A stretch of 64,000 bases of DNA from Curtobacterium sp. MCSS17_007 (GCF_003234175.2 NZ_CP126257.1:1860001-1924000), one strand, 5' to 3'; numbered from the stretch's first letter, positions 40,969 to 50,007 are shown. A program made the numbers and translations. The notes: generated from the letters alone by a model not told the origin.

Positions 40969-42300
40969 ATGAGCACGAACGACGCCGCCGCCTGGCGGTT
41001 CGAGACCACGCAGGTGCACGCCGGCGCGCAGCCGGACCCGACCACCGGGGCGCGGGCGACGCCGATCTACAAGACGACGTCGTACGTGTTCGAGAACTCG
41101 GACCACGCCCGCGACCTGTTCGCGCTGGCGCAGCCGGGCAACATCTACTCGCGCATCATGAACCCGACGAACGACGTCGTCGAGCAGCGGATCGCCGCGC
41201 TCGAGGGCGGGACGGGCGCGCTCCTGGTGTCGAGCGGGCAGGCGGCCGAGACGTACGCGGTGCTCAACATCGCGGGGGCCGGCGACCACATCGTCTCGTC
41301 GTCGTCGATCTACGGCGGCACGTACAACCTGTTCAAGTACACGCTGGCGAAGCTCGGCATCGAGACCACGTTCGTCGAGGACCAGGACGACCTCGAGGAG
41401 TGGCGTCGCGCGGTCCGACCGAACACGAAGCTCTTCTTCGCCGAGACGATCGGCAACCCGCGGATCAACGTCCTCGACATCGGTGGCGTGAGCAGCGTCG
41501 CGCACGAGAGCGGCGTACCGCTCATCGTCGACAACACGATCGCGACGCCCTACCTCATCCGTCCGTTCGAGCACGGTGCCGACATCGTGGTGCACTCGGC
41601 GACGAAGTTCCTCGGCGGGCACGGCACGGTCATCGGTGGCGTCATCGTCGACGGCGGGCGCTTCCCCTGGTCAGAGCACGCCGACCGCTTCCCGGAGTTC
41701 AACTCCCCCGACCCCTCGTACCACGGCGCCGTGTTCGCCCAGGCGGTCGGGAACGAGCTCGCGTTCGTCGTGAAGGCCCGGGTGCAGCTCCTCCGCGACC
41801 TCGGGGCGTCGAACTCGCCCGACACCGCCTTCGCCCTGCTGCAGGGCATCGAGACGCTGTCGCTGCGCATCGAACGGCACGTGTCGAACGCCCAGGAGAT
41901 CGCCGAGTGGCTCGACCGACACCCGGACGTCGCGTCGGTGTCCTACGCCGGACTCCCGACGTCGCCCTGGTACGCCGCCGCGACGAAGTACGCGCCGCGC
42001 GGCGTCGGAGCGGTGCTGTCGTTCGAACTGAAGGGCGGCGTGCCCGCCGGCAAGGCCTTCGTCGACGAGCTGCGGCTGTTCTCGCACCTGGCGAACATCG
42101 GTGACGTGCGCTCGCTCGTCATCCACCCGGCGTCGACGACGCACTCGCAGCTCACCCCCGAGCAGCAGCTCACCACCGGCGTCACCCCGGGGCTCGTGCG
42201 ACTCTCGGTCGGCATCGAGAACGTCGAGGACCTGCGCGCCGACCTCGAGGCGGGACTCGCCGCGGCGCGCGCGGTCTCGCAGGAGGGCCTCCGGGCGTAG
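40969..42300 (+). CDS. metY: O-acetylhomoserine sulfhydrylase
   Basis: 443 residues, PLP enzyme of the Cys/Met metabolism family. Schiff-base Lys213 in SATKFLGGHG; RIMNPTNDVVEQRIAALEGG and NTIATPYLIRP are diagnostic. The insertion GGRFPWSEHADRFPEFNSPDPSYHG fits MetY rather than MetB. It makes homocysteine from O-acetylhomoserine and sulfide. AGGAG precedes the ATG by 5 nt. metX, which supplies the substrate, follows 116 bp downstream. Confidence 0.95.
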   Translation: MSTNDAAAWRFETTQVHAGAQPDPTTGARATPIYKTTSYVFENSDHARDLFALAQPGNIYSRIMNPTNDVVEQRIAALEGGTGALLVSSGQAAETYAVLNIAGAGDHIVSSSSIYGGTYNLFKYTLAKLGIETTFVEDQDDLEEWRRAVRPNTKLFFAETIGNPRINVLDIGGVSSVAHESGVPLIVDNTIATPYLIRPFEHGADIVVHSATKFLGGHGTVIGGVIVDGGRFPWSEHADRFPEFNSPDPSYHGAVFAQAVGNELAFVVKARVQLLRDLGASNSPDTAFALLQGIETLSLRIERHVSNAQEIAEWLDRHPDVASVSYAGLPTSPWYAAATKYAPRGVGAVLSFELKGGVPAGKAFVDELRLFSHLANIGDVRSLVIHPASTTHSQLTPEQQLTTGVTPGLVRLSVGIENVEDLRADLEAGLAAARAVSQEGLRA

Positions 42301-42416
42301 CCCCGACCCACCGGGTCCGCTGGACGTGTCGAGCGGGCGGTGGGGCGGGCCGGTTGCCTCGCCGACGTGACGTAACACGGCGGAGGCGGGGCGCGCCTCC
42401 CGGCAGACTGGACCCG

Positions 42417-43616
42417 ATGGACTGGCAGACGATCCCCGAGGACTCGGTCCCGTCCACCCTCGTGCCCGGCGCCGAGCTCGGGACGATCGGCAAGCCCCCG
42501 GTGACGGGTGCCTGGCGTCCGGGTGACCACCCCGGCGCACGGCAGTTCGCCTCGCTCGGCGAGCAGTGGGTGCGCGGAGGCCGGATCCCGGCCGTGCGCG
42601 TGGCCTACGAGACGTGGGGCGAACTGGACGAGGCGCGGGGCAACGCCGTGCTGCTCCTCCACGCGATGACCGGCGACTCCCACGTCGCCGGTCCGGCCGG
42701 TCCGGGACACCGCACGGCCGGCTGGTGGGGCGACGTCGTCGGCCCCGGGCGGGCGATCGACACGGACCGGTGGTTCGTCGTCGCGCCGAACGTGCTCGGC
42801 GGTTGCCAGGGCACGACGGGGCCGTCGTCGGTGGCGCCGGACGGCGTCGAGTGGGGCTCGCGCTTCCCGTTCGTCACGGTGCGCGACCAGGTCGCCGTCC
42901 AGGCGCAGCTCGCCGACCACCTCGGCATCGACGTCTTCGCGGCCGTGGTCGGCGGGTCGATGGGCGGGATGCACGCGCTCGAGTTCGCGGTCTCCCACCC
43001 GTCGCGGGTCACCCGGCTCGCCGTCCTCGCGTCCACGGCGCAGACCACCGCCGACCAGATCGCGGCGAACTCGTTGCAGCGCGCCGCCGTCCAGACCGAC
43101 CCTGCCTACAACGGCGGCGACTACTACGAGGCCGAGGCCGGCGAGGGACCGCACCGCGGCCTGTCGCTCGCCCGTCGGATGGCCCTCATGACCTACCGGG
43201 CCCCCGACGAACTCAACGGCCGGTTCGCCCGGTCGTGGCAGAGCGACGTCTCCCCGCTCGGTGACGACGGCCGGTTCTCGGTGGAGAGCTACCTGGACTT
43301 CCACGGGAACCGGTTCACCAGGCGGTTCGACGCCTCGTCCTACGTCACCCTGACCCACGCGATGGACTCGCACGACGTCGGGGCCGGGCGGGGAGGCGTG
43401 TCCGCCGCGCTCGGACGCGTCACCGCCCGGACGCTCGTCCTCGGCGTGACGAGCGATCGGCTGTTCCCGCTCGAGGACCAGCACCGCATCGCCGCGGGCG
43501 TGCCGGACACGCTCGACGGCGATCGGGCCGCGGTGCTCGACAGCGAGTTCGGGCACGACGGGTTCCTCATCGAGCACGAAGCGGTGGGCGCCCACCTCCG
43601 ACGTCTGCTCGACTGA
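42417..43616 (+). CDS. metX: Homoserine O-acetyltransferase
   Basis: 399 residues, alpha/beta-hydrolase acyltransferase. Nucleophile Ser181 in VVGGSMGGMHALE; acid in GVTSDRLFP; base His in EFGHDGF; PNVLGGCQGTTGPSS is the family oxyanion segment. It acetylates homoserine with acetyl-CoA for MetY. CAGACT 7 nt before the ATG suggests a leaderless transcript separate from metY. Confidence 0.95.
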   Translation: MDWQTIPEDSVPSTLVPGAELGTIGKPPVTGAWRPGDHPGARQFASLGEQWVRGGRIPAVRVAYETWGELDEARGNAVLLLHAMTGDSHVAGPAGPGHRTAGWWGDVVGPGRAIDTDRWFVVAPNVLGGCQGTTGPSSVAPDGVEWGSRFPFVTVRDQVAVQAQLADHLGIDVFAAVVGGSMGGMHALEFAVSHPSRVTRLAVLASTAQTTADQIAANSLQRAAVQTDPAYNGGDYYEAEAGEGPHRGLSLARRMALMTYRAPDELNGRFARSWQSDVSPLGDDGRFSVESYLDFHGNRFTRRFDASSYVTLTHAMDSHDVGAGRGGVSAALGRVTARTLVLGVTSDRLFPLEDQHRIAAGVPDTLDGDRAAVLDSEFGHDGFLIEHEAVGAHLRRLLD

Positions 43617-43740
43617 GCCGCGCCGCGCCCGGTGCTCCGTCCGGGCCATCCGGAGGTCCCCGCGCGCCGAACACCCTCCAACGGGTGTCGCGCGTGGAAT
43701 GATGGCGTCGGGGCCCCTGACCGGGGCTCGACTTCCCGCC

Positions 43741-43778
43741 GACAACCCGCTGTACAGACGACAACCTGCTGTACACAC
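43741..43778. repeat. Tandem 19-bp repeat upstream of the kinase-like gene
   Basis: GACAACCCGCTGTACAGAC (43741-43759) and GACAACCTGCTGTACACAC (43760-43778) are adjacent and differ at three positions; each contains the TGTACA palindrome. They lie 26 bp before the ATG of the three-gene module and look like a double operator. Confidence 0.6.
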
Positions 43779-43803
43779 GCTGACGTCACCAACCAGGACA
43801 TCG

Positions 43804-44961
43804 ATGGACTTCATCGCACAGGAACGCGACCGCTTGCTGCGGTCGACCACCCGTGTCGTCGGCGTCACGTGTGCCCTGGTCTCCGTCGTCGGCATCGTCA
43901 GCTCGCTCGCCGTACCCCTGGTGCCCCTGCTCGGAGCCCTCGTCTGCATCGCGGTGCTCGTCGCCGCCCTGTTCGTCTTCGCGATGAACGGTTCCGTCTG
44001 GTGGACGGCCCTCGCGCTCGCCGCCGGCCTCGGCGCACTCGCCCTGCTGCTCCTCGGAACCGACCCCGACACCCGCGACGTCGTGGCGAGCGCCGTGGTG
44101 CCCCTCGCGGCCGGGTCGCTCTCCGCGCCGCTGATGTCGCATCGCGGCGCACCTGTCGGTCTCGCGATGACGATCGTCACCGGCGTCGCCACGATCGGAG
44201 CCGTCGCGTGGGCGTCCGGTAGTCCGTTCTCGGGAGCGACCGCTGGGGTCGTCCTCGGCTGGGTGCTCATCGCCGTGGTCTCCGTCTGGATCGCGAGGAG
44301 CATCCCCCGCGTGGCGCGTCGCATCCAGAGCATCGGCACCGCCCACCGTGCCGAGCGCCAGGCGAGCGAGACCGAGGCGCAGCGCCGGCAGGGTGCACGG
44401 CTCCTGCACGACACCGTCCTCGCGACCCTGACCCTGCTCGCCCACTCGGGCGTCGGCGTCTCCGAGCAGGCCATGCGCGAGCAGGCCGCCGAGGACGCCC
44501 GGCTCCTCCGACACCTCCGTCTCGGTGCGACCCCGCAGCCCCAGCAGTCCGGCGACTACTCCCTCACGAGGGTCGAGGAGTCACCGCTCGGCCAGACCCT
44601 CGAGTCCGTCAAGCAGCGCTTCGGCCGCATGGGGCTCGAGGTGAGCTGGCACGGCACCGGTCAGGTGCTCCTGCCGTCGCACGTGCTCGACGCGTTCCTC
44701 CTCGCACTCGGTGAGTGCCTCGAGAACGTCCGACGCCACGCCGGTGTCGGCGAGGCACACGTCACGATCGTCCACGACCAGGAGACCGTGCGGGCGATGG
44801 TCACGGACTCCGGTGTCGGGTTCGACCTCGAGGCGGTCAGCGCCGAACGCCTCGGCTTCAAGGAGAGCGTCGTGAGCCGCCTCCGCGAGGTCGGTGGCGA
44901 CGCGAAGCTCTTCTCCGCCCCCGGCTCGGGCACCACCGTCGTCCTGGAGGCTCCCCGATGA
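43804..44961 (+). CDS. Sensor histidine-kinase-like membrane protein
   Basis: 385 residues. Five or six spans in the first 165 residues, then a linker and a DHp-like helix with RRQGARLLHDTVLATLTLLAHSG (His202 candidate, quoted in part), where HDT replaces the usual HDELG/HD.. of HisKA_3. The ATPase end shows ALGECLENVRRHAG (N box) and VTDSGVGFD (G1), then GSGTTVVLEAP. It therefore can bind ATP and probably phosphorylates the response regulator two genes on. AGGA lies 6 nt before the ATG. The next gene starts on its stop (ATGA). Confidence 0.82.
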   Translation: MDFIAQERDRLLRSTTRVVGVTCALVSVVGIVSSLAVPLVPLLGALVCIAVLVAALFVFAMNGSVWWTALALAAGLGALALLLLGTDPDTRDVVASAVVPLAAGSLSAPLMSHRGAPVGLAMTIVTGVATIGAVAWASGSPFSGATAGVVLGWVLIAVVSVWIARSIPRVARRIQSIGTAHRAERQASETEAQRRQGARLLHDTVLATLTLLAHSGVGVSEQAMREQAAEDARLLRHLRLGATPQPQQSGDYSLTRVEESPLGQTLESVKQRFGRMGLEVSWHGTGQVLLPSHVLDAFLLALGECLENVRRHAGVGEAHVTIVHDQETVRAMVTDSGVGFDLEAVSAERLGFKESVVSRLREVGGDAKLFSAPGSGTTVVLEAPR

Positions 44962-46280
44962 CCGGCTTCCCCGAGGACACCATCAGTCGCGGACTGCCCG
45001 GCGACACCGTGCAGCAGGCACCCCGCACCCGTCGTGAGGCGCGGGAGCGCTACCGCGGCAGCGAACGCCGCCAGGCGCGGGGCCTGCCGTCGACCTCGAC
45101 GGGCGCCCGCTCCCTCCGCCAGGCGGCCAAGCCCGGCGCCTCGCTGGGGGCCGGGTACCTCGGCCTCGGGGCGGCGATCCTCGCCGGGATCGAAGCGGTC
45201 GCGGGCATCGGCTTCTTCCTCGTCCGCCTGCCCGAGTACTCCGACCCGTGGCTGCCCGCGGCCGCGTGGGCGCTGTACCTCGTCGCAGCGATCGGGGTCG
45301 GGCTCAGCCTGATGACGTACGGCGAGCGACTGACCGGCACCGCGTTCGGGCTCATCTGCGCCGTCCTCGCCTGCGTCGTGACGCTCGACTTCGTCGGCAT
45401 CTTCCCGGAGCACGACGTCGCCCACACCGCCAGCGCCTCCGTCGCCGCGGGGTTCGCACTCCTGCCCGTCGCCGCGCTCCGACCCGCCCGCGAGGTCGCC
45501 GTCGCGATCGCCGTGCTCGGCCTCGCATTCGCCGTGATGGCGGGGATCTCGACGCCGATCACCCCGGACACCCTGCCCGGCATCGTCTCGCTGCTCGCCC
45601 TCGTGGTGGTGCCGCCGACGATCTCGCTGTACGTCGTGCACCGGTTCCGGCAACTCGTGCAGCGCGAGCTCGACCGCGTGCTCGTGCAGAGCAACGTGCA
45701 GGCGCCGCAGTTCGCGGTCGGGATGCTCGCCTCGGACGAACTCGCCCGGCTCGACCTCGCCGCCGAGAAGCTCCTCGACGCCGTCGCGAACGGCTCCGAC
45801 CCGCTGCCGCTGTCCGACGCCTCCGCGTCGGTCGCCGCTTCCCTGGCGACCGAGCTCCGGCTCCACCTCATCGAGGGGCGACGCGAGACCTGGCTGTACC
45901 ACGCCATCACCGAGTCCGACCACCTCGGACGCTCGGTCAGCGTGGCCGATCCGCAGTCCCTCGCCGGTCACCTGACACCGGCGCAGCGCGACGGCCTGCT
46001 GCAGGCGCTCTGGCAGATGGTCGGCGACGGGCGCGCGACGCAGCCGGGCCAGCCGGTCGTCTCGGTGACCCTCGGCCCGATCGGCTCGGACGGCCACCCG
46101 GTGTCCGACGAGCGGATGGACGTGCCGATCGTGTTCGAGTCCCGCGGCGTGCCCCGGCGCCGTCTCGGTCCGACCGCCTGGAGTGCGCTGCAGCGCATCG
46201 GGCCGTACACCGACTCCGTCCGCGACGGTGTGCTCCGCGTGGTCTCGCACTGCGTCGTCGACCGACACCCGTCGATGTAA
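44958..46280 (+). CDS. Membrane protein of the kinase-regulator module, unknown family
   Basis: 440 residues. A charged N-terminus (RTRREARERYRGSERRQAR) is followed by six or seven spans (about 50-230) and a cytoplasmic domain with long helices (ELDRVLVQSNVQ, ELARLDLAAEKLLDAV, SVAASLATELRLHLIEGRRETWLYHAITE). Its layout is that of a sensor kinase, but I find neither a phospho-acceptor His box nor the N, G1 and G2 boxes, so it may be a degenerate partner kinase or co-sensor. ATGA overlap with the upstream kinase gene; the regulator follows after 99 bp. Confidence 0.7.
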   Translation: MTGFPEDTISRGLPGDTVQQAPRTRREARERYRGSERRQARGLPSTSTGARSLRQAAKPGASLGAGYLGLGAAILAGIEAVAGIGFFLVRLPEYSDPWLPAAAWALYLVAAIGVGLSLMTYGERLTGTAFGLICAVLACVVTLDFVGIFPEHDVAHTASASVAAGFALLPVAALRPAREVAVAIAVLGLAFAVMAGISTPITPDTLPGIVSLLALVVVPPTISLYVVHRFRQLVQRELDRVLVQSNVQAPQFAVGMLASDELARLDLAAEKLLDAVANGSDPLPLSDASASVAASLATELRLHLIEGRRETWLYHAITESDHLGRSVSVADPQSLAGHLTPAQRDGLLQALWQMVGDGRATQPGQPVVSVTLGPIGSDGHPVSDERMDVPIVFESRGVPRRRLGPTAWSALQRIGPYTDSVRDGVLRVVSHCVVDRHPSM

Positions 46281-46379
46281 CGGGACGCCGACTCGCCAAC
46301 ACCCGGTCCGCCTGCTCGGCCCGGACGGCCCGTCCACCTAGGATCGGCCACGCACCGCCTTCTAGGGAAAGGACGCCTG

Positions 46380-47051
46380 ATGGCGACTCCAGAGGAACCG
46401 ATCCGACTCGCGCTCGTCGACGACCACCGGATGCTGCTCGGCGCACTGACGGAGTGGATCCGCAGCGCCGCCGACGACATCACGCTCGTCGCCGCCGTCA
46501 CGACCTGGCCCGAGCTCCTCACGAGCCCCGCGTTCCCCGTCGACGTCGTCCTGCTCGACCTCGACCTCAAGGACTCGATCCCGGTCTCGCTGAAGATCTC
46601 CACGCTGAAGACCGCCGGCGTCAAGACCGTGGTCATGAGCACCTACTCCGAGCCGAACGTCGTCCGTGAGGCCCTGGCCTCCGGCGCCCTCGGCTACCTC
46701 GTCAAGAGCGAGGACGCCGACATGATCGTCGAGGCGATCCGCGCCGCCCAGCGCGGTGAGCAGTACGTCTCCGCGGAGCTCGACCTCGCGATCAACAGCG
46801 GTGACGTCGGTGGCGTCCCCAAGCTCAGCGCCCAGGAGCGCCGCGTGATGGCGCTCTACGGCGGCGGCGAGCCCGTCAAGAGCGTCGCCTACCAGCTCGG
46901 CATCTCCGAGGAGACCGCCAAGAGCTACCTCAAGCGCATCCGCGAGAAGTACCGCGTCGCGGGCTTCGACGTCGGCACGAAGGTCGCGCTGCGGAAGCGC
47001 GCGATCACCGACGGCATCATCGTGCAGGACGGCAGCCCGGTCGGGCTGTAA
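46380..47051 (+). CDS. LuxR-type response regulator
   Basis: 223 residues. Receiver: acidic pair VDDH, phospho-acceptor Asp60 in VVLLDLDLKD, Thr in MSTYSEP and Lys in LVKSEDAD. The LuxR-type domain reads LSAQERRVMALYGGGEPVKSVAYQLGIS and ETAKSYLKRIREKYRVAG, with a TAKSYL recognition helix rather than the common TVKxHL. TAGGAT at 46339-46344 suggests its own promoter with a short leader. Partner of the two membrane proteins upstream. A 25-bp-stem terminator follows. Confidence 0.9.
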   Translation: MATPEEPIRLALVDDHRMLLGALTEWIRSAADDITLVAAVTTWPELLTSPAFPVDVVLLDLDLKDSIPVSLKISTLKTAGVKTVVMSTYSEPNVVREALASGALGYLVKSEDADMIVEAIRAAQRGEQYVSAELDLAINSGDVGGVPKLSAQERRVMALYGGGEPVKSVAYQLGISEETAKSYLKRIREKYRVAGFDVGTKVALRKRAITDGIIVQDGSPVGL

Positions 47052-47059
47052 CCGCACAC

Positions 47060-47113
47060 GACGACGGACGGGAGGCCCGTGGCGACACCGCCACGGGCCT
47101 CCCGTCCGTCGTC
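47060..47113. terminator. Terminator with perfect 25-bp stem, repeat copy
   Basis: Arms 47060-47084 and 47089-47113 are perfectly complementary with a 4-nt loop; the core is GACGGACGGGAGGC. It starts 8 nt after the response-regulator stop. No U run. The longest stem of the repeat family in this window. Confidence 0.8.
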
Positions 47114-47146
47114 TGGGCGCAGGCGCCCGCCGGTTGCCGCGACTCT

Positions 47147-47203
47147 TCCGCGGAAGCGACAGGATCACACGGAACGTTTGCCGCGTTCTGTCGCTTCCGC
47201 GGA
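47147..47203. repeat. Long inverted repeat with nested hairpin
   Basis: Perfect 16-bp arms TCCGCGGAAGCGACAG/CTGTCGCTTCCGCGGA around a 25-nt centre that itself contains GAACG/CGTTC. It lies 34 bp beyond the terminator at 47060 and 73 bp before the next gene. It could be an operator, an attenuator or a small structured RNA; it is unrelated to the GGACGGGAGGC family. Confidence 0.55.
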
Positions 47204-47276
47204 GCTCACCGAGACGGCGCCGAGGCGCAACGGAGCGTCGGCGCGCAGACCGGCGTCGACACGGGAGGATGTGCAG

Positions 47277-47846
47277 GTGTCCGACCTGACCCGCCCTCGC
47301 TCAGCAGCCCGTCGCGCACGTGGGGTCGGACGACACGCAGGACGCTCCTCGGATCGACGTCCGCTCGTGCTCACCGTCCTGGCGCTGGCGGCGTACGCCG
47401 TCGTGCTCGCGCTCGTGATCGGGACGGCCGGCGCGGCGGCGACACGCTACGCCGGACGGGACCAGCCGGTGCACTGGGGCACCTTCCGCCTGACCGAGCG
47501 CGACTGTTCGACGAATCGGTACGGCGGGGAGACCTGCTCCTGGTACGGCACGTGGACCCCGGACGACGGGTCACGTCCGGTTCTCGACGTCGAGTACGAC
47601 AGCGGGTCCTCCGATCCGCAGGACGCTCCCGTCGGGGACGTCCGGACCGGCTACCGCGACGCCGACCTGCTCGACGCCGAGCCGGGCACCGTGTGGAACG
47701 GAGACGACATCGACTCGACCTGGGTCAGCCCGGCGATCGTCGCTGCGATCGGCCTCGCGGTCCTGACGATCCTGGTGTTCCATTGGGGGGACGCATCACG
47801 ACTGCGACGGTGGTGGCGGCGTCGCAGCGCGACGTCCGGACGGTGA
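47277..47846 (+). CDS. Hypothetical membrane protein, two spans
   Basis: 189 residues, no family recognised. Basic N-terminus, span at about 23-45, an external domain of about 100 residues with two cysteines in RDCSTNRYGGETCSWYGTW (a possible disulfide), and a second span at about 155-175 before a basic tail. GTG 47277 is chosen over 47271 because GGAGG lies 8 nt before it. The external fold is reminiscent of small domains in membrane anchors but I cannot assign it. Confidence 0.68.
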   Translation: MSDLTRPRSAARRARGVGRHAGRSSDRRPLVLTVLALAAYAVVLALVIGTAGAAATRYAGRDQPVHWGTFRLTERDCSTNRYGGETCSWYGTWTPDDGSRPVLDVEYDSGSSDPQDAPVGDVRTGYRDADLLDAEPGTVWNGDDIDSTWVSPAIVAAIGLAVLTILVFHWGDASRLRRWWRRRSATSGR

Positions 47847-47900
47847 CCGATCAGCAAGTGCGGTGGAGCCGACCGGTGTCGCGCCCGGCTCCGCTGGGGG

Positions 47901-49166
47901 TCAGACCGTCGGCACCGGTGCCGTGATCGGTCCGGTCGACGGCGACGACGACCGGAGTGCGGCGCGACGGACCGAGCGCCGCTCGGCGCCGTAGCTCACC
48001 ATCGTCACGAGCAGGCCGAGCAGCGCGAGCACGATGCCGAGCCACGCCGGCGCGAGGAACCCGAAGCCCGCGGCGATGACCGCCCCGCCGAGCGCGGCGC
48101 CGAGCGAGTTCCCGATGTTGAACGCGGAGTGGTTCAGCGCCGCAGCGATGGTCCGGGCGTCACCGGCGACGTCCATGAGACGCGACTGGACCGCCGGCGG
48201 GATCGCGGAGGAGGTCGCCCCGAGCAGGAACGCGCCGAGGAACACACCCCAGACCCACTGCGCCGTGAAGACCGTCACGAGCAGGGCACCGATGAGCGCG
48301 AGCATCCCGATGTAGATCGTGCGCTTGACGCTGTGGTCGGCCAGGTGACCGCCGAGCACTCCGCCGACGACCATGCCGAGGCCGACGACCACGAGCACGA
48401 GCGGTACGGCGGACTCGGGCAGCCCGGTGACGTTCTGCACGAGCGGGGAGATGTACGAGTAGACGGCGAAGAAGCCGCCGAACCCGACCGCGCCGAGACC
48501 CATCACGATCCAGACCTGCGGTGACCGGAAGGCTCGGAGTTCCCGCCCGATGGTCGCGTGCTCGTCGGCGGCGCTGCGCGGGACGAACGCTGCGACGGCC
48601 AGGAAGGTCAGGGCGAACAGCAGCGACACGACGCCGTACGCGATGCGCCAGCCGGCGTTCTGCCCGATCCAGGTGATCGCGGGCACGCCGACGACGTTGG
48701 CGATCGACAGGCCGAGCATCACCATCGCGATGCCCTTGCCGCGCTTGCCCGGGCCCATGATCTCGCCGGCGACGATGGAGGCGATGCCGAAGTAGGCGCC
48801 GTGGGGCAGCCCGGCGACGAAGCGCGCGACGAGCACGAGGCCGAAGCTCGGCAGCACCGCGCTCGCGACCGTCGCGACCACGAAGCCGACGAGCAGCACG
48901 AGGATCAGGCCCTTGCGCGGGAAGGTGGCGGAGATCGCCGCGATCGTCGGCGCACCCACCACGACACCCAGTGCGTAGGCGCTGACGAGCCAGCCGGCGT
49001 GTGCGACGCCGGCGGCGGGGTCGGCCGCGTACTGTGCGGGCAGCAGGGCTTCGGCGATGTTCGGCAGCAGGCCCATCGCTACGAACTCGGTCGACCCGAT
49101 GGCGAAGCCACCGAGGGCGAGGGCGATGAGGGCGAACGCACGCTGCGTCGGGGTGGTGAGCGTCAT
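47901..49166 (-). CDS. MFS transporter, DHA1/AraJ-like drug exporter
   Basis: 421 residues, twelve predicted spans. Loop 2-3 motif reads APTIAAISATFPRKGLIL, and span 5 GLPHGAYFGIASIVAG resembles the sugar/arabinose-efflux and chloramphenicol-exporter branch (AraJ, YdeA, Cmx). TEFVAMGLLPNIAEALL in span 1 is typical. Substrate not readable. A 32-codon frame lies upstream on the same strand (49252-49350). Confidence 0.88.
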   Translation of the reverse strand: MTLTTPTQRAFALIALALGGFAIGSTEFVAMGLLPNIAEALLPAQYAADPAAGVAHAGWLVSAYALGVVVGAPTIAAISATFPRKGLILVLLVGFVVATVASAVLPSFGLVLVARFVAGLPHGAYFGIASIVAGEIMGPGKRGKGIAMVMLGLSIANVVGVPAITWIGQNAGWRIAYGVVSLLFALTFLAVAAFVPRSAADEHATIGRELRAFRSPQVWIVMGLGAVGFGGFFAVYSYISPLVQNVTGLPESAVPLVLVVVGLGMVVGGVLGGHLADHSVKRTIYIGMLALIGALLVTVFTAQWVWGVFLGAFLLGATSSAIPPAVQSRLMDVAGDARTIAAALNHSAFNIGNSLGAALGGAVIAAGFGFLAPAWLGIVLALLGLLVTMVSYGAERRSVRRAALRSSSPSTGPITAPVPTV

Positions 49167-49477
49167 GCGACCTGTCTGGATCGGGAGGAGCGCGGGCGGG
49201 CGGAGGCCGGGTTCGGGATGACCCCGGTTCGTCGACCGGACCGCCGCGTCGTCACCACGCGTCCCGCTGCTCCGGCACCAGCACCTCGGCGATGCGGCGA
49301 TCGGACGGCAGCGAGGTCGGTCCGTGTTCGGCGTCGAACGGTCCGAGCACGCCTGCAGCGGCCCGGTCCCAGCAGTGTAGACCGCTCCAAACGGCAGACG
49401 GAAGACGACGGGCCGAATCGATTCGATGTCAGTCGGAGGGATCCATCGGCGTCCAAGGTCCTGCCGACGCGAAGGCC
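49167..49477. other. 311-bp leader region of the MFS gene
   Basis: Contains a possible minus-strand -10 TACACT (49379-49374) and the short frame at 49252-49350. Nothing else is recognised; the right part (49400-49477) has lower GC spots (GAATCGATTC) but no clear element. Confidence 0.4.
49252..49350 (-). CDS. Possible 32-residue small protein or leader peptide
   Basis: GTG start, with good third-position GC and protein-like composition (EHGPTSLPSDRRIAEVLVPE). A TACACT box at 49379-49374 would start transcription about 17 nt before the GTG. It ends 86 nt before the MFS start. It may be a regulatory upstream frame or an independent peptide. No ribosome site is obvious. Confidence 0.35.
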   Translation of the reverse strand: MLGPFDAEHGPTSLPSDRRIAEVLVPEQRDAW

Positions 49478-49657
49478 TCAGGCCGCGCGACGGTCCTCGC
49501 TCGCGGAGCCGACCGCCACCGGCTCGGGCAGGTCGTCGCGGTGGACCCACCCGGACCCGCACTCGGTGCAGCTCGCCCAGGCGTTGTCGCCCTGCTCGTC
49601 GGTGTCGATGACGACCGTCTGCAGGTCGCAGTCGGGGCACCAGCCGTCGTGCATCAT
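49478..49657 (-). CDS. Small zinc-ribbon protein
   Basis: 59 residues. Two CPxC-like knuckles, CPDC and CTEC, separated by 20 residues, predict one zinc site. ATG 49657 has GAGGAG 6 nt upstream; an in-frame start at 49693 lacks one. Such proteins are common in actinobacteria and have no known function. No operon partner. Confidence 0.6.
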   Translation of the reverse strand: MMHDGWCPDCDLQTVVIDTDEQGDNAWASCTECGSGWVHRDDLPEPVAVGSASEDRRAA

Positions 49658-49827
49658 CACGCGCTCCTCGTCGTCGTCCGGGTCCCGAGCCACCGGTGCG
49701 GCTCGATGCGGTCAATGAGACACCCGACCACCGACATCAGAGGGAGGCGATCGGCGTGTCGATCAGACGCCCCGGCGGTGCCGGGTCCGCTTCGACGGCT
49801 CCGACGAGCTGCGGTAGCGTGCGCGTC

Positions 49828-50007
49828 ATGGGGTGGTGGATCGTGACCGGTGTCGTCCTGCTCGCCGCGGTGGGACTGTGGCTGTGGATGCACCACCTGA
49901 CGGACCTCGGGTCACGCTCGCGGCAGTACGAGGGCAGTGCGCCCGAGATCGCCGAGGCGCTCCGTCAGGCCGAGCGCGACCGCAACAACGGTCGCATGTA
50001 CCCCTGA
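49828..50007 (+). CDS. Small single-span membrane protein
   Basis: 59 residues. One span (about 2-22, WWIVTGVVLLAAVGLWLWM) and a polar tail SAPEIAEALRQAERDRNNGRMYP, probably cytoplasmic. TAGCGT 7 nt before the ATG supports this start and a leaderless transcript. No family recognised. Confidence 0.6.
   Translation: MGWWIVTGVVLLAAVGLWLWMHHLTDLGSRSRQYEGSAPEIAEALRQAERDRNNGRMYP

Noticed and set aside
40837..42375. Shared GTTACGTC motif upstream of metY and (on the opposite strand) metX
   Set aside because: Only eight bases match and orientation and distance to the starts differ; chance is likely. Kept only as a note.
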